Origin: an uncultured Paracoccaceae bacterium
GTDB taxonomy: Bacteria > Pseudomonadota > Alphaproteobacteria > Rhodobacterales > Rhodobacteraceae
NCBI GenBank assembly: GCA_905182355.1
Contig: CAJJBH010000055.1
Location: 1 to 64,000 of the forward strand
Direction of reading: 5' to 3'
DNA length: 64,000 nucleotides
A program made the position numbers and the translations under genes. The notes beneath the pieces are model-generated. The model did no database searches. It was not told the origin of the DNA and was given only the letters and a program-made list of their open reading frames with translations. Below, piece after piece: positions 45,016 to 54,593 of this stretch (position 1 is the first letter of the stretch; each line of letters starts with the position of its first letter).

Positions 45016-46125
45016 TTAGACAAAGACTTCTTCCAACAAAACATTACCACGTTCTTCAAAGCCTTCTAGGGCAAGTTCAATATCCTTGGCAGTTGGGTTA
45101 ACCCAATTTTCTTTGGAAATTATGCCAGCCTTTGCCAACGATTGCGCTGTCTTTTCAAAATTCACAAGCGAGATTACTTCATTCAATTGCACGGCCTCGC
45201 CTTCGCGGAACCAATAGCGTTCGCAGTTGTCACTGATTGCAGGTTCGATCATTGCAAACCGGCGTAATTGTTCTTGGAAGTCTAAATAAATCTTACCCGG
45301 ACGCCGGAGCAAAATGGCGACCTTAGTATCTGGGTCCGCAACAAATGCAGCAAGATGCAGCGCTGAATTGTCGTTTGATACGATCACTTTAGCGGCTTTG
45401 TAATGTTCGAGTTGGGTTTGCAGATCGTGCTGTTGTGGGTGGAAGATTGTGAAACCCTCAGCCTTCAAATATTCCTCGATCCGTTTCTCAAGCAAAAGGC
45501 GGCCACGCTTGCTAAAGACCTCACTGCGCGAAATATATAATTTTTCCAGTCCATTTGCTTGGACCCGTTGTCGCCAACGCTGATTCATAAACTGACTAAA
45601 CTCTGGTGCCCCTCCGATCATGTCATTCACACCAAAACCTTGCGGTGCGATTATCAACCGTTCAACGCGTGTCGGCACATTGATTGCCGTACTTGGTGGC
45701 AGATCACCCATACTTTTCATAAGCTGGCGCACCTGCACTAAGCTTCTTTCAGCCCAAGTCACCTTCTTTTTGGGAAGGAACAGAATGCTGTCTATCTTTT
45801 CATCAAAGTTATCCACAGCCCAAAGACGTGCGGTGCTTTCACAAAGGGCGTGACCGAAGTGACCATAAGCGAGCCCACCAAAAAGTACGGTACCTGCAAT
45901 CGCATTGGTAACTTCTTCCGGTGCAGGAAATTCAGGTTGTACGGTCGTTGGCCTGTTTGCAGTGCGGTAGGTCATTGCGTCGGCGCAAAACTCACCTTCA
46001 GCCGTAAAAATGCCAGCAGGGCGCGCCATCTTTTGCTTTTTCCCTCGTCCCCAAGGTACAACAATTGCGTTTTCTACAACGCGAATTTGGCTTGAAAGAG
46101 GGGCATCAGCAGAAAAATTCAACAT
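45016..46125 (-). CDS. Glycosyltransferase family 61 protein
   Basis: The 369-residue protein has the GT61 (DUF563) core: VLFGGLAYGHFGHALCESTARLWAVD, where the first conserved His/Glu pair lies, a middle region LIIAPQGFGVND, and the C-terminal KLYISRSEVFSKRGRLL plus VIVSNDNSALHLAAFV. GT61 members add xylose, GlcNAc or other sugars to polysaccharides. No signal peptide is visible, so it would act on the cytosolic face. It is the last gene of the minus-strand cluster, 30 bp after the sulfatase gene. The acceptor is unknown. Confidence 0.85.
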   Translation of the reverse strand: MLNFSADAPLSSQIRVVENAIVVPWGRGKKQKMARPAGIFTAEGEFCADAMTYRTANRPTTVQPEFPAPEEVTNAIAGTVLFGGLAYGHFGHALCESTARLWAVDNFDEKIDSILFLPKKKVTWAERSLVQVRQLMKSMGDLPPSTAINVPTRVERLIIAPQGFGVNDMIGGAPEFSQFMNQRWRQRVQANGLEKLYISRSEVFSKRGRLLLEKRIEEYLKAEGFTIFHPQQHDLQTQLEHYKAAKVIVSNDNSALHLAAFVADPDTKVAILLRRPGKIYLDFQEQLRRFAMIEPAISDNCERYWFREGEAVQLNEVISLVNFEKTAQSLAKAGIISKENWVNPTAKDIELALEGFEERGNVLLEEVFV

Positions 46126-46155
46126 TTTCAGTACTCGTCCATTTTACATTTAACG

Positions 46156-48381
46156 TTATTGTTTTATTTGTGATCGCAATTGCTTTTCGCGGGTTTCCCC
46201 ATAGATGCGAACCACACTCACGCCAAGTGTGACATCTGCATACGTTTCATTTATTGTAGAAATGCGCGGAGATTTCGGCCATTTTTTGAGGTCTAGAACG
46301 TAGTCTTCACCCCAATTCTCAAATTCGGTAACCCCACCGTACTCCAAAATAAATACGGCCTTACCAGGGCCAGCTGCAATCTTGTTGTAGCCACTGCCGA
46401 CAAAAATACGGTCGTCTCCACCTTCAGAACGCACCAAATTTCGGCCCGGCCCCGTGTGAATTTCTGAACCGCCAGGCCCATCAGAAATGTCGTCATTACC
46501 GGGACCACCATAGATTTTGCTGTGCCCTTTACCACCAAGGATAACATCGTTCCCAGTACCACCGTCCAAAACGTCACGCGCATTGCCGCCAATCAATGTG
46601 TCATTGCCAGCACCACCGTGGAATGTCGCGTCGCCATATTTTGGACCAACCATGACGTCAGCACCGCGACTGCCTTGGACATTAACTGTGACACGTTCGG
46701 ATGTTTCGAAATTTATAGGTGTATCAGGATGGGCGACAATCGACATTTCTTTGGAAATGGTCGGGTCGTCTTCGTTGCGTGAAACCACAGTCGCAATGCG
46801 AATATTCTCGATATAGGCGGGGGCGTGTAGAACATAGTCATCCGGTCCACCCATATACCATAAAGTGTCAGTACCCCCGTCTTCTTCAACGATTTTTTCT
46901 GCATTCTCGCCGTAGGCCCAGTAATTGTTGTCTGCGTTTCCGCCAGCCAAAACCACACTGCCATCAAGAGACATCATCGCATTGACGCCGCGTGCAGGGT
47001 TTTCAAAACCCCGAAGATCCAGCCCCAGATCTAGTGCATTATCGATCAATGTTTGACGCAGCTCATTCAGCGGTGCCGTCTCATGAAGGTTATCAGTTTC
47101 GCCCGGATCAGCAATCAGATCGTAGACGTGTTCTTCACCATTTGGATATCGGAAGTAACGATAGCGATTCAAATCACCCGACACAGGACGCACAGACAAA
47201 GTCCCAAACACTGAGGTGACGGGGGATTTTGTTTCATCAAACTTTCCGAAACTTCCGTCCACCAGTGGTAAAAGGCTTTGGCCCGAGACCCAGTCTGGTC
47301 GGTACGGCAATCCTGCTAAATCCATAATTGTCTTGGGGATGTTGTGAAGCGAGATCGGCCGGTCAATCACTTTGGGTTCTTTGATGCGAGCGCTCCAAAG
47401 GCCCAACGGAACATGGGCCGCGCTGTCTTACTGACTCATTTTATGGAAACTGTCATGCGTGCCAAGATTGAAACCATTGTCTGACAGTAAAATCACACTG
47501 GTCTTCTCGGCCAAATCAGACGCTCGTAGCGCATCCATAAACCGCCCGATTTCATGATCGACGTGGGAGATCGCAGCAAAATAGGCGCGTACAACTTCGC
47601 GCCATGCATGATCCCCAGCCTTTTCAGGTGTCCAAGGGCCGTTCGCAATATATGCCGCTTCGTAGACAGCCATGCCTTCTTGGGGTCCAAAATAATCTTC
47701 AGCTGCGGCAGTGGTTGGCCAGACGATTTCTGCTGGATCATAGGTTTGATAAAACCGGTCAGGACACTGCAATTTATAATGCGGGTGCTTGAACCCCAAC
47801 TGGATCAAATGGCGGCGCGCTGGATCAGCGCGTTCTAAATACTCGATCGCATTTTGCGCAACGCGGTAATCATAGAACTTGCGGTCCTGTGATCCATCGT
47901 CATTGGGATGTCCGACGCCAGAAATACCAGGGCCTTTGTCCAAATAATCCTTAACGTCATTGCGTTTGCCTGCATCACGCGCAGCGGGTTCCTCGTGAAA
48001 CAAAACGCGTTTATATTCGTCAGGCATGGGTTTGTAATTGCTGTCGACCTTCCCCGTCGTAAAGGTTCGAAAACCTGCACGGCGCAAATCGAATTGCCAC
48101 CCTGCGGTAGGGGGAAGGATGTCACGCCAAAAACGGTTTAGGTCCACAAGCCCCGTGCGAAATGGCGACAACCCCGTTGCCAGTTCCGCGCGACACGGGG
48201 CGCAAAGTGGCACGGTGGCATAGGCATTTGAAAACCGCACACCTTCAGCCATAAATCGATCAATATTTGGTGTCGAAATGGTCAATCCAAATGCATTGCG
48301 CCACGTAAACACATCAATCATGTCATCAATCCAAATGACACAAATGTTGTCGCCCTGACTTACGGTTATATCAAAGGTCAT
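46156..48381 (-). pseudogene. Sulfatase fused to RTX calcium-binding repeats, interrupted by one in-frame stop
   Basis: The frame of 741 codons is open except for TAA at 47428-47430 (codon 318). Before it lies a sulfatase core: metal Asp pair WIDDM, active-site CAPCR at 60-64 (the Cys that becomes formylglycine), KHPHYKL and LLSDNGFNLGTHDSFHKMSQ. After it the same frame continues DSAAHVPLGLW and the sulfatase C-terminal part. Glycine-rich nonapeptide-like RTX repeats (GGAGNDTLIGG, GGTGNDVILGG, YGGPGNDDISDG) follow, to about residue 690. There is no signal peptide, and RTX repeats suggest type I secretion. A Tyr or similar codon may have mutated to TAA. Two truncated products or readthrough are alternatives. 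Confidence 0.8.
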
Positions 48382-49166
48382 TGGTTGGCACCTATATTTT
48401 CACAATGGCGACAGACAGAATGTAAAACGTCATGATCACCGCCACATAAATCTTGGTCGACCCATATGAGCAGATCATGGATGCGCGAAACGCCTAGCGT
48501 TTTTAGAATACCTTTGCGGTGTGATCGACACCCAATAAAAACATCATTCGCCCCCGAAAAATCGACTGCTACCTCATGTTTCAAGCCCTCGCTGAAGGAC
48601 GGCTTTCCAAAGCTTTCCCCCTCGCACGCGACAGACAACGACAATTTGCCCGCATCAAAACCTACAACGATCCAGCCGCCACCCTTTGGAGCAGGTATAG
48701 TGACCGCAGCTTGATCTTTCTGATCTTGCCAGCTGATATGTCCATCTTTTTCGGACAAGAACAAATAAGTGTCGTGATCATTTGGATTGATCGTCAAAAG
48801 CGTACGTGCATCGCCAAAATTTGACGAATAGCGAATGGCGCAACTGAACTTTGTCGGGTCAATCAACGCATTTTTTACAACCAAACCCGCGTTCACTTCA
48901 CGCTCAAAATTCAATCCACCGTCTGAAGACAATCGCAGGTGATCCGCATTGGGCTTTACTGGCACCGCGACCTCGCCCAAACCTTCTTGGGGCAGCCATT
49001 TTTGCACCACGGCTTCATCATTGGAGGCCAACGATGCCTCATCCGCACGATACCAAACCGCTCCACTTGTGTTCGGGTGGACAAGTTTTTGAACGACAAC
49101 ACTGTCTGACAACAGCACCGCTTCTGGCACTTCTATGTCAACAAAATATGATTCATCTTGCTTCAT
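48378..49166 (-). CDS. LamG/concanavalin-like domain protein
   Basis: The 262-residue protein has no signal peptide. The central part (about 85-230) has the strand pattern of a LamG/pentraxin jelly-roll: FSCAIRYSSNFGDARTLLTINPNDHDTYLFLSEKDG, GGGWIVVGFDAGKLSLSVACEGE, ANDVFIGCRSHRKG and RIHDLLIWVDQDL. Such domains bind carbohydrates. ATG 49166 overlaps the upstream stop by one base (TGATG), and its stop overlaps the sulfatase start by four bases, so the three genes are translationally coupled. A role in holding the polysaccharide substrate of the sulfatase is an inference from position. Confidence 0.65.
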   Translation of the reverse strand: MKQDESYFVDIEVPEAVLLSDSVVVQKLVHPNTSGAVWYRADEASLASNDEAVVQKWLPQEGLGEVAVPVKPNADHLRLSSDGGLNFEREVNAGLVVKNALIDPTKFSCAIRYSSNFGDARTLLTINPNDHDTYLFLSEKDGHISWQDQKDQAAVTIPAPKGGGWIVVGFDAGKLSLSVACEGESFGKPSFSEGLKHEVAVDFSGANDVFIGCRSHRKGILKTLGVSRIHDLLIWVDQDLCGGDHDVLHSVCRHCENIGANQ

Positions 49167-50617
49167 CAGTGCACCGGCAACGCTGCGGGCAAGGCCCAGC
49201 GATAAAGGGTATCGCCTGTTTTGCTTAGGTACTCCCATTCATCGCGAATAGCACCACGATTTGCAGGCATACCATCTGTTGATGGTTCATGGGCCACGGC
49301 ATAAAGCAACCCAAGTTTATCACCTTCAGGCGCAATGTCACAGCTAATCAAAAGGTCGTTTGTGTCATCAGAAGCAGCATCTACGCCGATGATTGCAGCA
49401 TTATTGGTACATCCCTCAAACGCGAAACCACAAGCTGGTCCAGCATTCAAAGGATCGTTTCGATCGATAACCAACGGGCTTATTGTTTGGGCGCGACACC
49501 TAATGACACAGGGGTTTTCCTCGCGCTCTGCCAATAGAAAAATTGGGCAAGACCAATCTTCATCGCGATTGCAGCTCTCAATAGCAAAAGCGTCCATCTC
49601 GGCCATCTGTTTTCGGGCCAATGGTGTTGCTCGACCAAAACTGTCCAATTCGAACATGTAGCTTGGGGCAGAATAGAAAATGTCATGCCCACCTTTGTTC
49701 CATGTAAGGTCCCACTGGGCGCGCATGACGGCATGATCCGAAGCGGTTTGGGTTCCAGATTCAAACGGTGCGATAAAAAGTGGTTTTCGCAGCCCATGAT
49801 CCGCAAACAAGTCGGTAATCTTTTGCATGACATCATACATGCCTAGAAGCCAATCATCACCGGTGTCTGAAACGGCTTCCAGGGTAAAATCAAGACCAAC
49901 CGCCAACACTTTGGGCGAGACACCTAAGCTGGACGCTGCCGCACAAAAGTTAGCTGTTGTTTGGCGAAAGTTTGCCATCGCAGGACCATTCACCAAACCA
50001 GCTATTGATGATGATGTGTCTGTTTCGCTGCGCACATACATGACAGGCAACGCACGGTATTCTGCCAAACGACGACCAACGATTTCATCCCCAACAAGGC
50101 TATCACGCGTTTGCTCATTCAGGCGTTCGATCAAGTCTGTTTGTTCTACATCTTGCGATCCCGCGGGACCAGCTGATCCCATGTCATCGCCAGTGCTAAG
50201 CACATGGTACGGAAACTCAACTGGTTCGTCAGACGTCATTGCACGGCGGGTGCCACCCAAGGATAGCAATCCATAAAGTGCCATGGACGGGTTCGCTATT
50301 GTACTCGGAAAGCTGTCGCCAACAGCGTTTACACGGCGGCGGAAATGGCCAGCATTTTGCCCCCCAGGAAGATGGGCGTGAAACACATACCATCCATTGG
50401 CTTCGCGGACGTCCCACGCATTGATGTCACCAAGAACACTGGCGTCCACAACGCGAGCGTCCGACGATAGATCAAGCCGCGCTTGAATGTCAGCGATCAC
50501 GCTGTCCGCTAGATTAATCCGAACGCCAGTCTCGTCAAACCCGATGACATCGCCGTTTTGTGCACGCAAAAGAACGCCCCGTTTTGGTGAACCGCTTTTT
50601 GGTGTCTTGTTTGTCAT
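49166..50617 (-). CDS. Large protein of unknown function in the glycan cluster
   Basis: The product is 483 residues, and I do not recognise the family. It has no signal peptide and no membrane helix. The N-terminal 110 residues look like a small beta domain (VLLRAQNGDVIGFDETGVRI, NGWYVFHAHLPGG). The middle resembles an esterase or glycosidase-like alpha/beta region (FPYHVLSTGDDMGSAG, VLAVGLDFTLEAVSDTGDDWLLGMYDVM, PLFIAPFESGT). A C-terminal part has several Cys (CNRDEDWSC, CVIRCRA, GPACGFAFEGCTN). The strand at KPLFIAPFESG is TIM-barrel-like, so a carbohydrate-active enzyme is possible but unproven. It is coupled to the LamG-like gene by a TGATG junction. About 100 bp separate it from the hydrolase gene upstream. 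Confidence 0.6.
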   Translation of the reverse strand: MTNKTPKSGSPKRGVLLRAQNGDVIGFDETGVRINLADSVIADIQARLDLSSDARVVDASVLGDINAWDVREANGWYVFHAHLPGGQNAGHFRRRVNAVGDSFPSTIANPSMALYGLLSLGGTRRAMTSDEPVEFPYHVLSTGDDMGSAGPAGSQDVEQTDLIERLNEQTRDSLVGDEIVGRRLAEYRALPVMYVRSETDTSSSIAGLVNGPAMANFRQTTANFCAAASSLGVSPKVLAVGLDFTLEAVSDTGDDWLLGMYDVMQKITDLFADHGLRKPLFIAPFESGTQTASDHAVMRAQWDLTWNKGGHDIFYSAPSYMFELDSFGRATPLARKQMAEMDAFAIESCNRDEDWSCPIFLLAEREENPCVIRCRAQTISPLVIDRNDPLNAGPACGFAFEGCTNNAAIIGVDAASDDTNDLLISCDIAPEGDKLGLLYAVAHEPSTDGMPANRGAIRDEWEYLSKTGDTLYRWALPAALPVH

Positions 50618-50719
50618 TTCAGATCTGCCGCATGTGTTGTGAGATCAATCGTCTTGGCCCCAATTTCAAAAAGAGTATAGGGCAAAGGCCAATGGGATGC
50701 GCATGCTAATTTGACTGCG

Positions 50720-51589
50720 CTAAATTTTGTCATAGTAAGGTCGCCATTTTTTAATCAAACGACGAAAGCCGTTTCTTTTCGCAATTTCAAAAACCGCTGC
50801 GGCCTTTGGGTGCTTACGTTCGTGTAATCGCGTCCCCAATTTCCGAAGGTATCGAAAACCAAACTCCCGCCTCGCGCGAAACGCATGGCGCAGATCAGAA
50901 CCGTCAGCAGTCCCCCGCAGAACATCAAACAGCGTTTCTTGAATTTTCATTTCAACCAATGCCTGCAAGCCAGCATGCCCCACACCATGCAACAGGCACC
51001 GTGTGTAATTCGCAGGCTTTGGCAGCCGTGATTCATGTTTGCGATCTTGGTTATGTAATGGGTCAAACAAAACAAGATAATAGGTTTGACTGTCATTCAT
51101 TTGCTTAGAAAGGTCGTGTTTCCAACCATCCATCGCGGCCCATTGCGGACCATAACGTCGCTCAAACCTAACAACTGCTGGATCTATCGATGATTGGGGA
51201 GACATAGCAACTGTGCGTTCTGCATCCAAAGTCTTGGCCCCCAGCAAAGCCCCATAACCACCCATACTAAAGCCGTATGAGGTGACGTTAATGCGTGGCC
51301 CAAGGAATGCCCGACACGCCTGCATTGCTGGGAAAAAGTCAGCGTTTTGGTGCCAATCTTCGGCGCTGTGAAAAACACAAACATGTGCAATATCGCGCTT
51401 CGAAAATGATGCTGATCCCCACCCTTCTACGTCATTTAAAAACGGATAATCAAAAGGGCCAAATGCGACAACAACACGTGGGTTCTCGGTCTTTTCTAAT
51501 TCTTCAATGGCTGGCCCATTGTACTCCAAACGCATGTGTTCACCTGCAAACACAATAAGCCGGATAAAGTGTTGTCGATCCTCAGCCAT
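50720..51589 (-). CDS. Alpha/beta-hydrolase-like protein
   Basis: The 289-residue protein has a GFSMGGYGALLGAK nucleophile-elbow (GxSxG) near residue 105 and VVAFGPFDYPF as the preceding strand. The C-terminal segment CLLHGVGHAGLQALVE could carry the catalytic His. Such proteins in polysaccharide loci are often O-acyl esterases, transferases or accessory deacetylases. The C-terminal 60 residues are strongly basic (RKLGTRLHERKHPKAAAVFE...RRLIKKWRPYY). ATG 51589 overlaps the preceding stop by 8 bp. A longer start 45 bp upstream is possible. Substrate unknown. Confidence 0.65.
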   Translation of the reverse strand: MAEDRQHFIRLIVFAGEHMRLEYNGPAIEELEKTENPRVVVAFGPFDYPFLNDVEGWGSASFSKRDIAHVCVFHSAEDWHQNADFFPAMQACRAFLGPRINVTSYGFSMGGYGALLGAKTLDAERTVAMSPQSSIDPAVVRFERRYGPQWAAMDGWKHDLSKQMNDSQTYYLVLFDPLHNQDRKHESRLPKPANYTRCLLHGVGHAGLQALVEMKIQETLFDVLRGTADGSDLRHAFRARREFGFRYLRKLGTRLHERKHPKAAAVFEIAKRNGFRRLIKKWRPYYDKI

Positions 51590-52469
51590 CTGCAGAAAAC
51601 TGCGTGACGTCAAACTGCGAAATGCGACGTACACCAGTTTTACTTTCCAGCATATCCTTAGCGAGCCGCATACACTTTACCTCGCGCAATATCTCGAAAT
51701 TGCGGTAGTGAATCATCTTGATCTCTTTGTCCTGGGGCAGCGGTTCGCCACGCAGGCTACCACCCAAGATGAAATGCTGTTCATCTGGCAGCAGGTTCCA
51801 ATCCAATCCAGCAGCACGGATGGCTAAGGGCAGGCTCATCTGATCCAAATAAGGACGTTTTTTGACGATATCGATTTTATCAATCAGTTGCGCCAAACGC
51901 ATCCAAACTTCGGCAAAAGTTTCGCCAGTTGGCGTTAAGGGGCCTTCGGGAAATACAATTAGACCAGCGTTGAAATAGGGCATCAACTTGCGGCGTCGCT
52001 GACGCGCAAGCCAAATCCGGTCTTCCGGCTGTTCCATCTCGCAAGCCGCGTAAATATCGTTCCAAATCTTTTGACCCGACCAATACATCGACGTCGCAGG
52101 GGCAACAGAAACATGGCCTGCTTTGTACATTTGATCCGTCGTGTTTGCACCGACGAACAACATATCGGAATCCATGAAAGCAGAATATGGCGTGTCGCGT
52201 GGTTCAAGTGCAGCAAGCATCTTGTTGCCATGTGGGTATGCTGGATCGAAACAACTTTCCGTTTCAAATGAACGAATATCTACGTCTAGCTTTTCATAAA
52301 TAGCCAACGCTTTTTCATCCATTTCACCAATGCTGGTGCTTGGGCAGTATCCTACCAATTTAACGGGCTCTTTGAATTGCGTGCGGATAGACGCGGCCAA
52401 AAAACAGCCCATATCTTGATATTTGGGAGGTTCAACAACAAAGAAAATTGTTAGCTTGGCATCATTCAT
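51582..52469 (-). CDS. Glycosyltransferase with DxD motif, GT8-like
   Basis: The 295-residue cytosolic protein starts TIFFVVEPPKYQDMGCFLAASIRTQFK, a Rossmann-like GT-A beginning. The metal/nucleotide-binding YSAFMDSDMLF gives D100-S-D102. MPYFNAGLIVFP and YLDQMSLPLAIRAAGLDWNLLPDEQHF match the late motifs of GT8/GT-A sugar transferases. ATG 52469 has AAAAGGGTG upstream and is preferred to a start 33 bp earlier. It lies between the methyltransferase and hydrolase genes of the same strand. The donor and acceptor sugars are unknown. Confidence 0.75.
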   Translation of the reverse strand: MNDAKLTIFFVVEPPKYQDMGCFLAASIRTQFKEPVKLVGYCPSTSIGEMDEKALAIYEKLDVDIRSFETESCFDPAYPHGNKMLAALEPRDTPYSAFMDSDMLFVGANTTDQMYKAGHVSVAPATSMYWSGQKIWNDIYAACEMEQPEDRIWLARQRRRKLMPYFNAGLIVFPEGPLTPTGETFAEVWMRLAQLIDKIDIVKKRPYLDQMSLPLAIRAAGLDWNLLPDEQHFILGGSLRGEPLPQDKEIKMIHYRNFEILREVKCMRLAKDMLESKTGVRRISQFDVTQFSADG

Positions 52470-52513
52470 GTTCACACCCTTTTCGTGCTGGATATCTTGC
52501 ACGGCAATCGCAA

Positions 52514-53242
52514 TTAGTTCGCGGGATCACTAATACCGCGTTTTTTATCCCAACTGCGATAGATACGGTGAAATTCGTTTTCCACCAATCCCAATTCAGG
52601 TTCGACAGGACGGATCATGCGCAGCTGCTCTTCATGGCGGATCGCCTTTTTGACAGATGTAATGCCTGTATCGTCATGGATCACAAATGCGTCGGGGGTT
52701 AGCACCGGACGAATTCCGCACAGCTCACGGAAATGCGTAACCTTTGCACCGTCTAAGTGAACCACGTCGATGTGGCGTTTTGGGTTCTCGATCGCGTAGC
52801 GCGGTGTCTCGATAAGGGAGTGCCCTCTAATGAACTTAACGCGCCCAGGGAAATTAATTTCAAGCCATTTACCAGCCACTTCCACATAGATTTCGACAGG
52901 TGCCCACTGTTTTTGCAGTCGGTCACAGATGTCCACTCCAACGGCTTTCATCTCTGGATTGGCCATCAACATCAAAAGCAAGCTGTGACCACCATTCACG
53001 CCGATCTCAAACATATGTTTGCTATTTTGGGCCACGATGAACAAGTTGCGACGCTTCACTTCCATATCAGCTTCGGGCTCAACATGCCAAAAATTTTCCT
53101 GCATCGAGTGGTAAAATACATTGCCTTGCTACACAGCAGGCTCCCCTGCAGCCTCAAGCGAACGGCGCAGCGTGTTGTTCAAATCGTCAAGCTTGGCTTT
53201 CCATTCGTCAGAAGAGATCATGTCGTCGTATGTCTTATACAT
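52514..53242 (-). pseudogene. Class I SAM-dependent methyltransferase with an in-frame TAG near its start
   Basis: A frame of 242 codons runs from ATG 53242, which overlaps the GT90 stop by 8 bp, to 52514. It contains a single TAG at 53129-53131 (codon 38). After it the frame is open from an ATG at codon 47 (53104), giving a 196-residue protein with the methyltransferase core: KHMFEIGVNGGHSLLLMLM (SAM loop), AVGVDICDR, DVVHLDGAK and FVIHDDTGI. The core is therefore intact and could be made by reinitiation at 53104, or the gene may be a new nonsense mutant. It would methylate a sugar or lipid in the glycan pathway. Substrate unknown. Confidence 0.7.
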
Positions 53243-54383
53243 CTCGTAGGTCCTTGGTTTTATGTTGCTTCTGCTTGTTATTTTTAGCCAATTCTTCACG
53301 CACTTTATCTACCACACCCTTGTTGATTTGATTTCTTAAATCGCGATCAGCAAGGTATTTGCACTTTTCCTGTGCACGTTTTGCAATGGCCTGACATTCA
53401 TCTTGGTTATTTGCACACCACTTCATCATGCGATCCACATTGGCCTGATCGCCCCGCACGGGGACATAGTGTTCCCAAGGCTTGAAATGGTGGGTGGCAA
53501 ACGTTTCGAAATCGCAGTCGATAACCAAGCCAACGCTGCCGCTGTTCATAGTCCAAAAAAAGCTGGACCCAACATCATTGCCTGGCAAAACAAATATGTA
53601 TTTATATTCCTGAAAGGTTTCACGTGAAATTTTTAAACGCCCGTAGGAATGAATGAACGGCTCATCCGCAACCTTAAAAGCATCAGAGTCAGTGTAACCA
53701 ACATCAAAGCGCGGGTCATCAATCCAATTCTTCAAAAACCGATAGCGCGGCATTGACGCAAGGGCAGCTTTGGTTTCATCGGGGCTTAAATCCCCCGCCT
53801 TGGATTTCCGTAACAATGGCAACATCCGCATGCCGTTGCGCTTCCCTTTTAGGGTGACCCTGTTACCGGGAATACCCCGCCAAACAGCCATGTCTTTTTT
53901 ATCATGCCAATTTACCCGATTTGGATCTAATTGACCTAAAAACTCAGGCCCATCGACATCATGGTAACTTGGCAATGGCCACAAAATATGGCCCGTCTTT
54001 TTACTAAGGGGGCGGGTAAAGGAAAAAACCGGTGCAACTTGGCCGTCAGGAGTGATCAAGTTACGCTCACGACGGTCTTGCATATCCAACAAGAAATCAA
54101 AGTCCGCGCCAGCCTGTATTAGGGCCTTTAAAGCAAACACAATTTTGTCTGAGTTTTTATGCTTCTGGTGCTTAACCCACCACTTCGCGCGAGTTCCTCG
54201 TGCTGGCTCCCAATCGTTAAGAGCATCAGGCCCGTCCGCCGCGTGGTCCCACATCATTGTCATTTTGCTGCAGGCTTTGGATGCAAAGCCCTTGGCCTCC
54301 AAAGATTGTGAAAGTTCAAATCCAGAGAAATCACCAAATTGGTGGGCGATGGACAAATCTACAAATTCTTTCTTATCGCTCAT
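53235..54383 (-). CDS. Glycosyltransferase family 90 (CAP10-like) protein
   Basis: The 382-residue protein resembles GT90/CAP10 O-glucosyl- or xylosyltransferases: MAVWRGIPGNRV, RYRFLKNWIDDPRFDVGYTDSDAF, EYKYIFVLPGNDVGSSFFWTMNSGSVGLVID and FKPWEHYVPVRGDQANVDRMMKW. The last two are the characteristic C-terminal half. No signal peptide. ATG 54383 (MSDKKEF) is chosen over one 51 bp upstream. It is the first gene of the long minus-strand chain that runs to 45016. Bacterial GT90 enzymes are known in LPS and surface-glycan synthesis. Confidence 0.82.
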   Translation of the reverse strand: MSDKKEFVDLSIAHQFGDFSGFELSQSLEAKGFASKACSKMTMMWDHAADGPDALNDWEPARGTRAKWWVKHQKHKNSDKIVFALKALIQAGADFDFLLDMQDRRERNLITPDGQVAPVFSFTRPLSKKTGHILWPLPSYHDVDGPEFLGQLDPNRVNWHDKKDMAVWRGIPGNRVTLKGKRNGMRMLPLLRKSKAGDLSPDETKAALASMPRYRFLKNWIDDPRFDVGYTDSDAFKVADEPFIHSYGRLKISRETFQEYKYIFVLPGNDVGSSFFWTMNSGSVGLVIDCDFETFATHHFKPWEHYVPVRGDQANVDRMMKWCANNQDECQAIAKRAQEKCKYLADRDLRNQINKGVVDKVREELAKNNKQKQHKTKDLRDV

Positions 54384-54593
54384 AGTAACTTCGCGTTTCC
54401 CAATCAGCAATTTATCACAATTTAGGGACAACACTGCGTTTTCACTATTATGGTTTTCATCAAGAATACGCTACGGGGTGAAAATGTGGCAACAACAATA
54501 AGTCGTTTTCCGGTAAAAAACCCACCACATCAACGAACTTAATTTCAAACTGCAACGGTTTGGGCTATCAACTAAATACAAAATACTGCCTTG

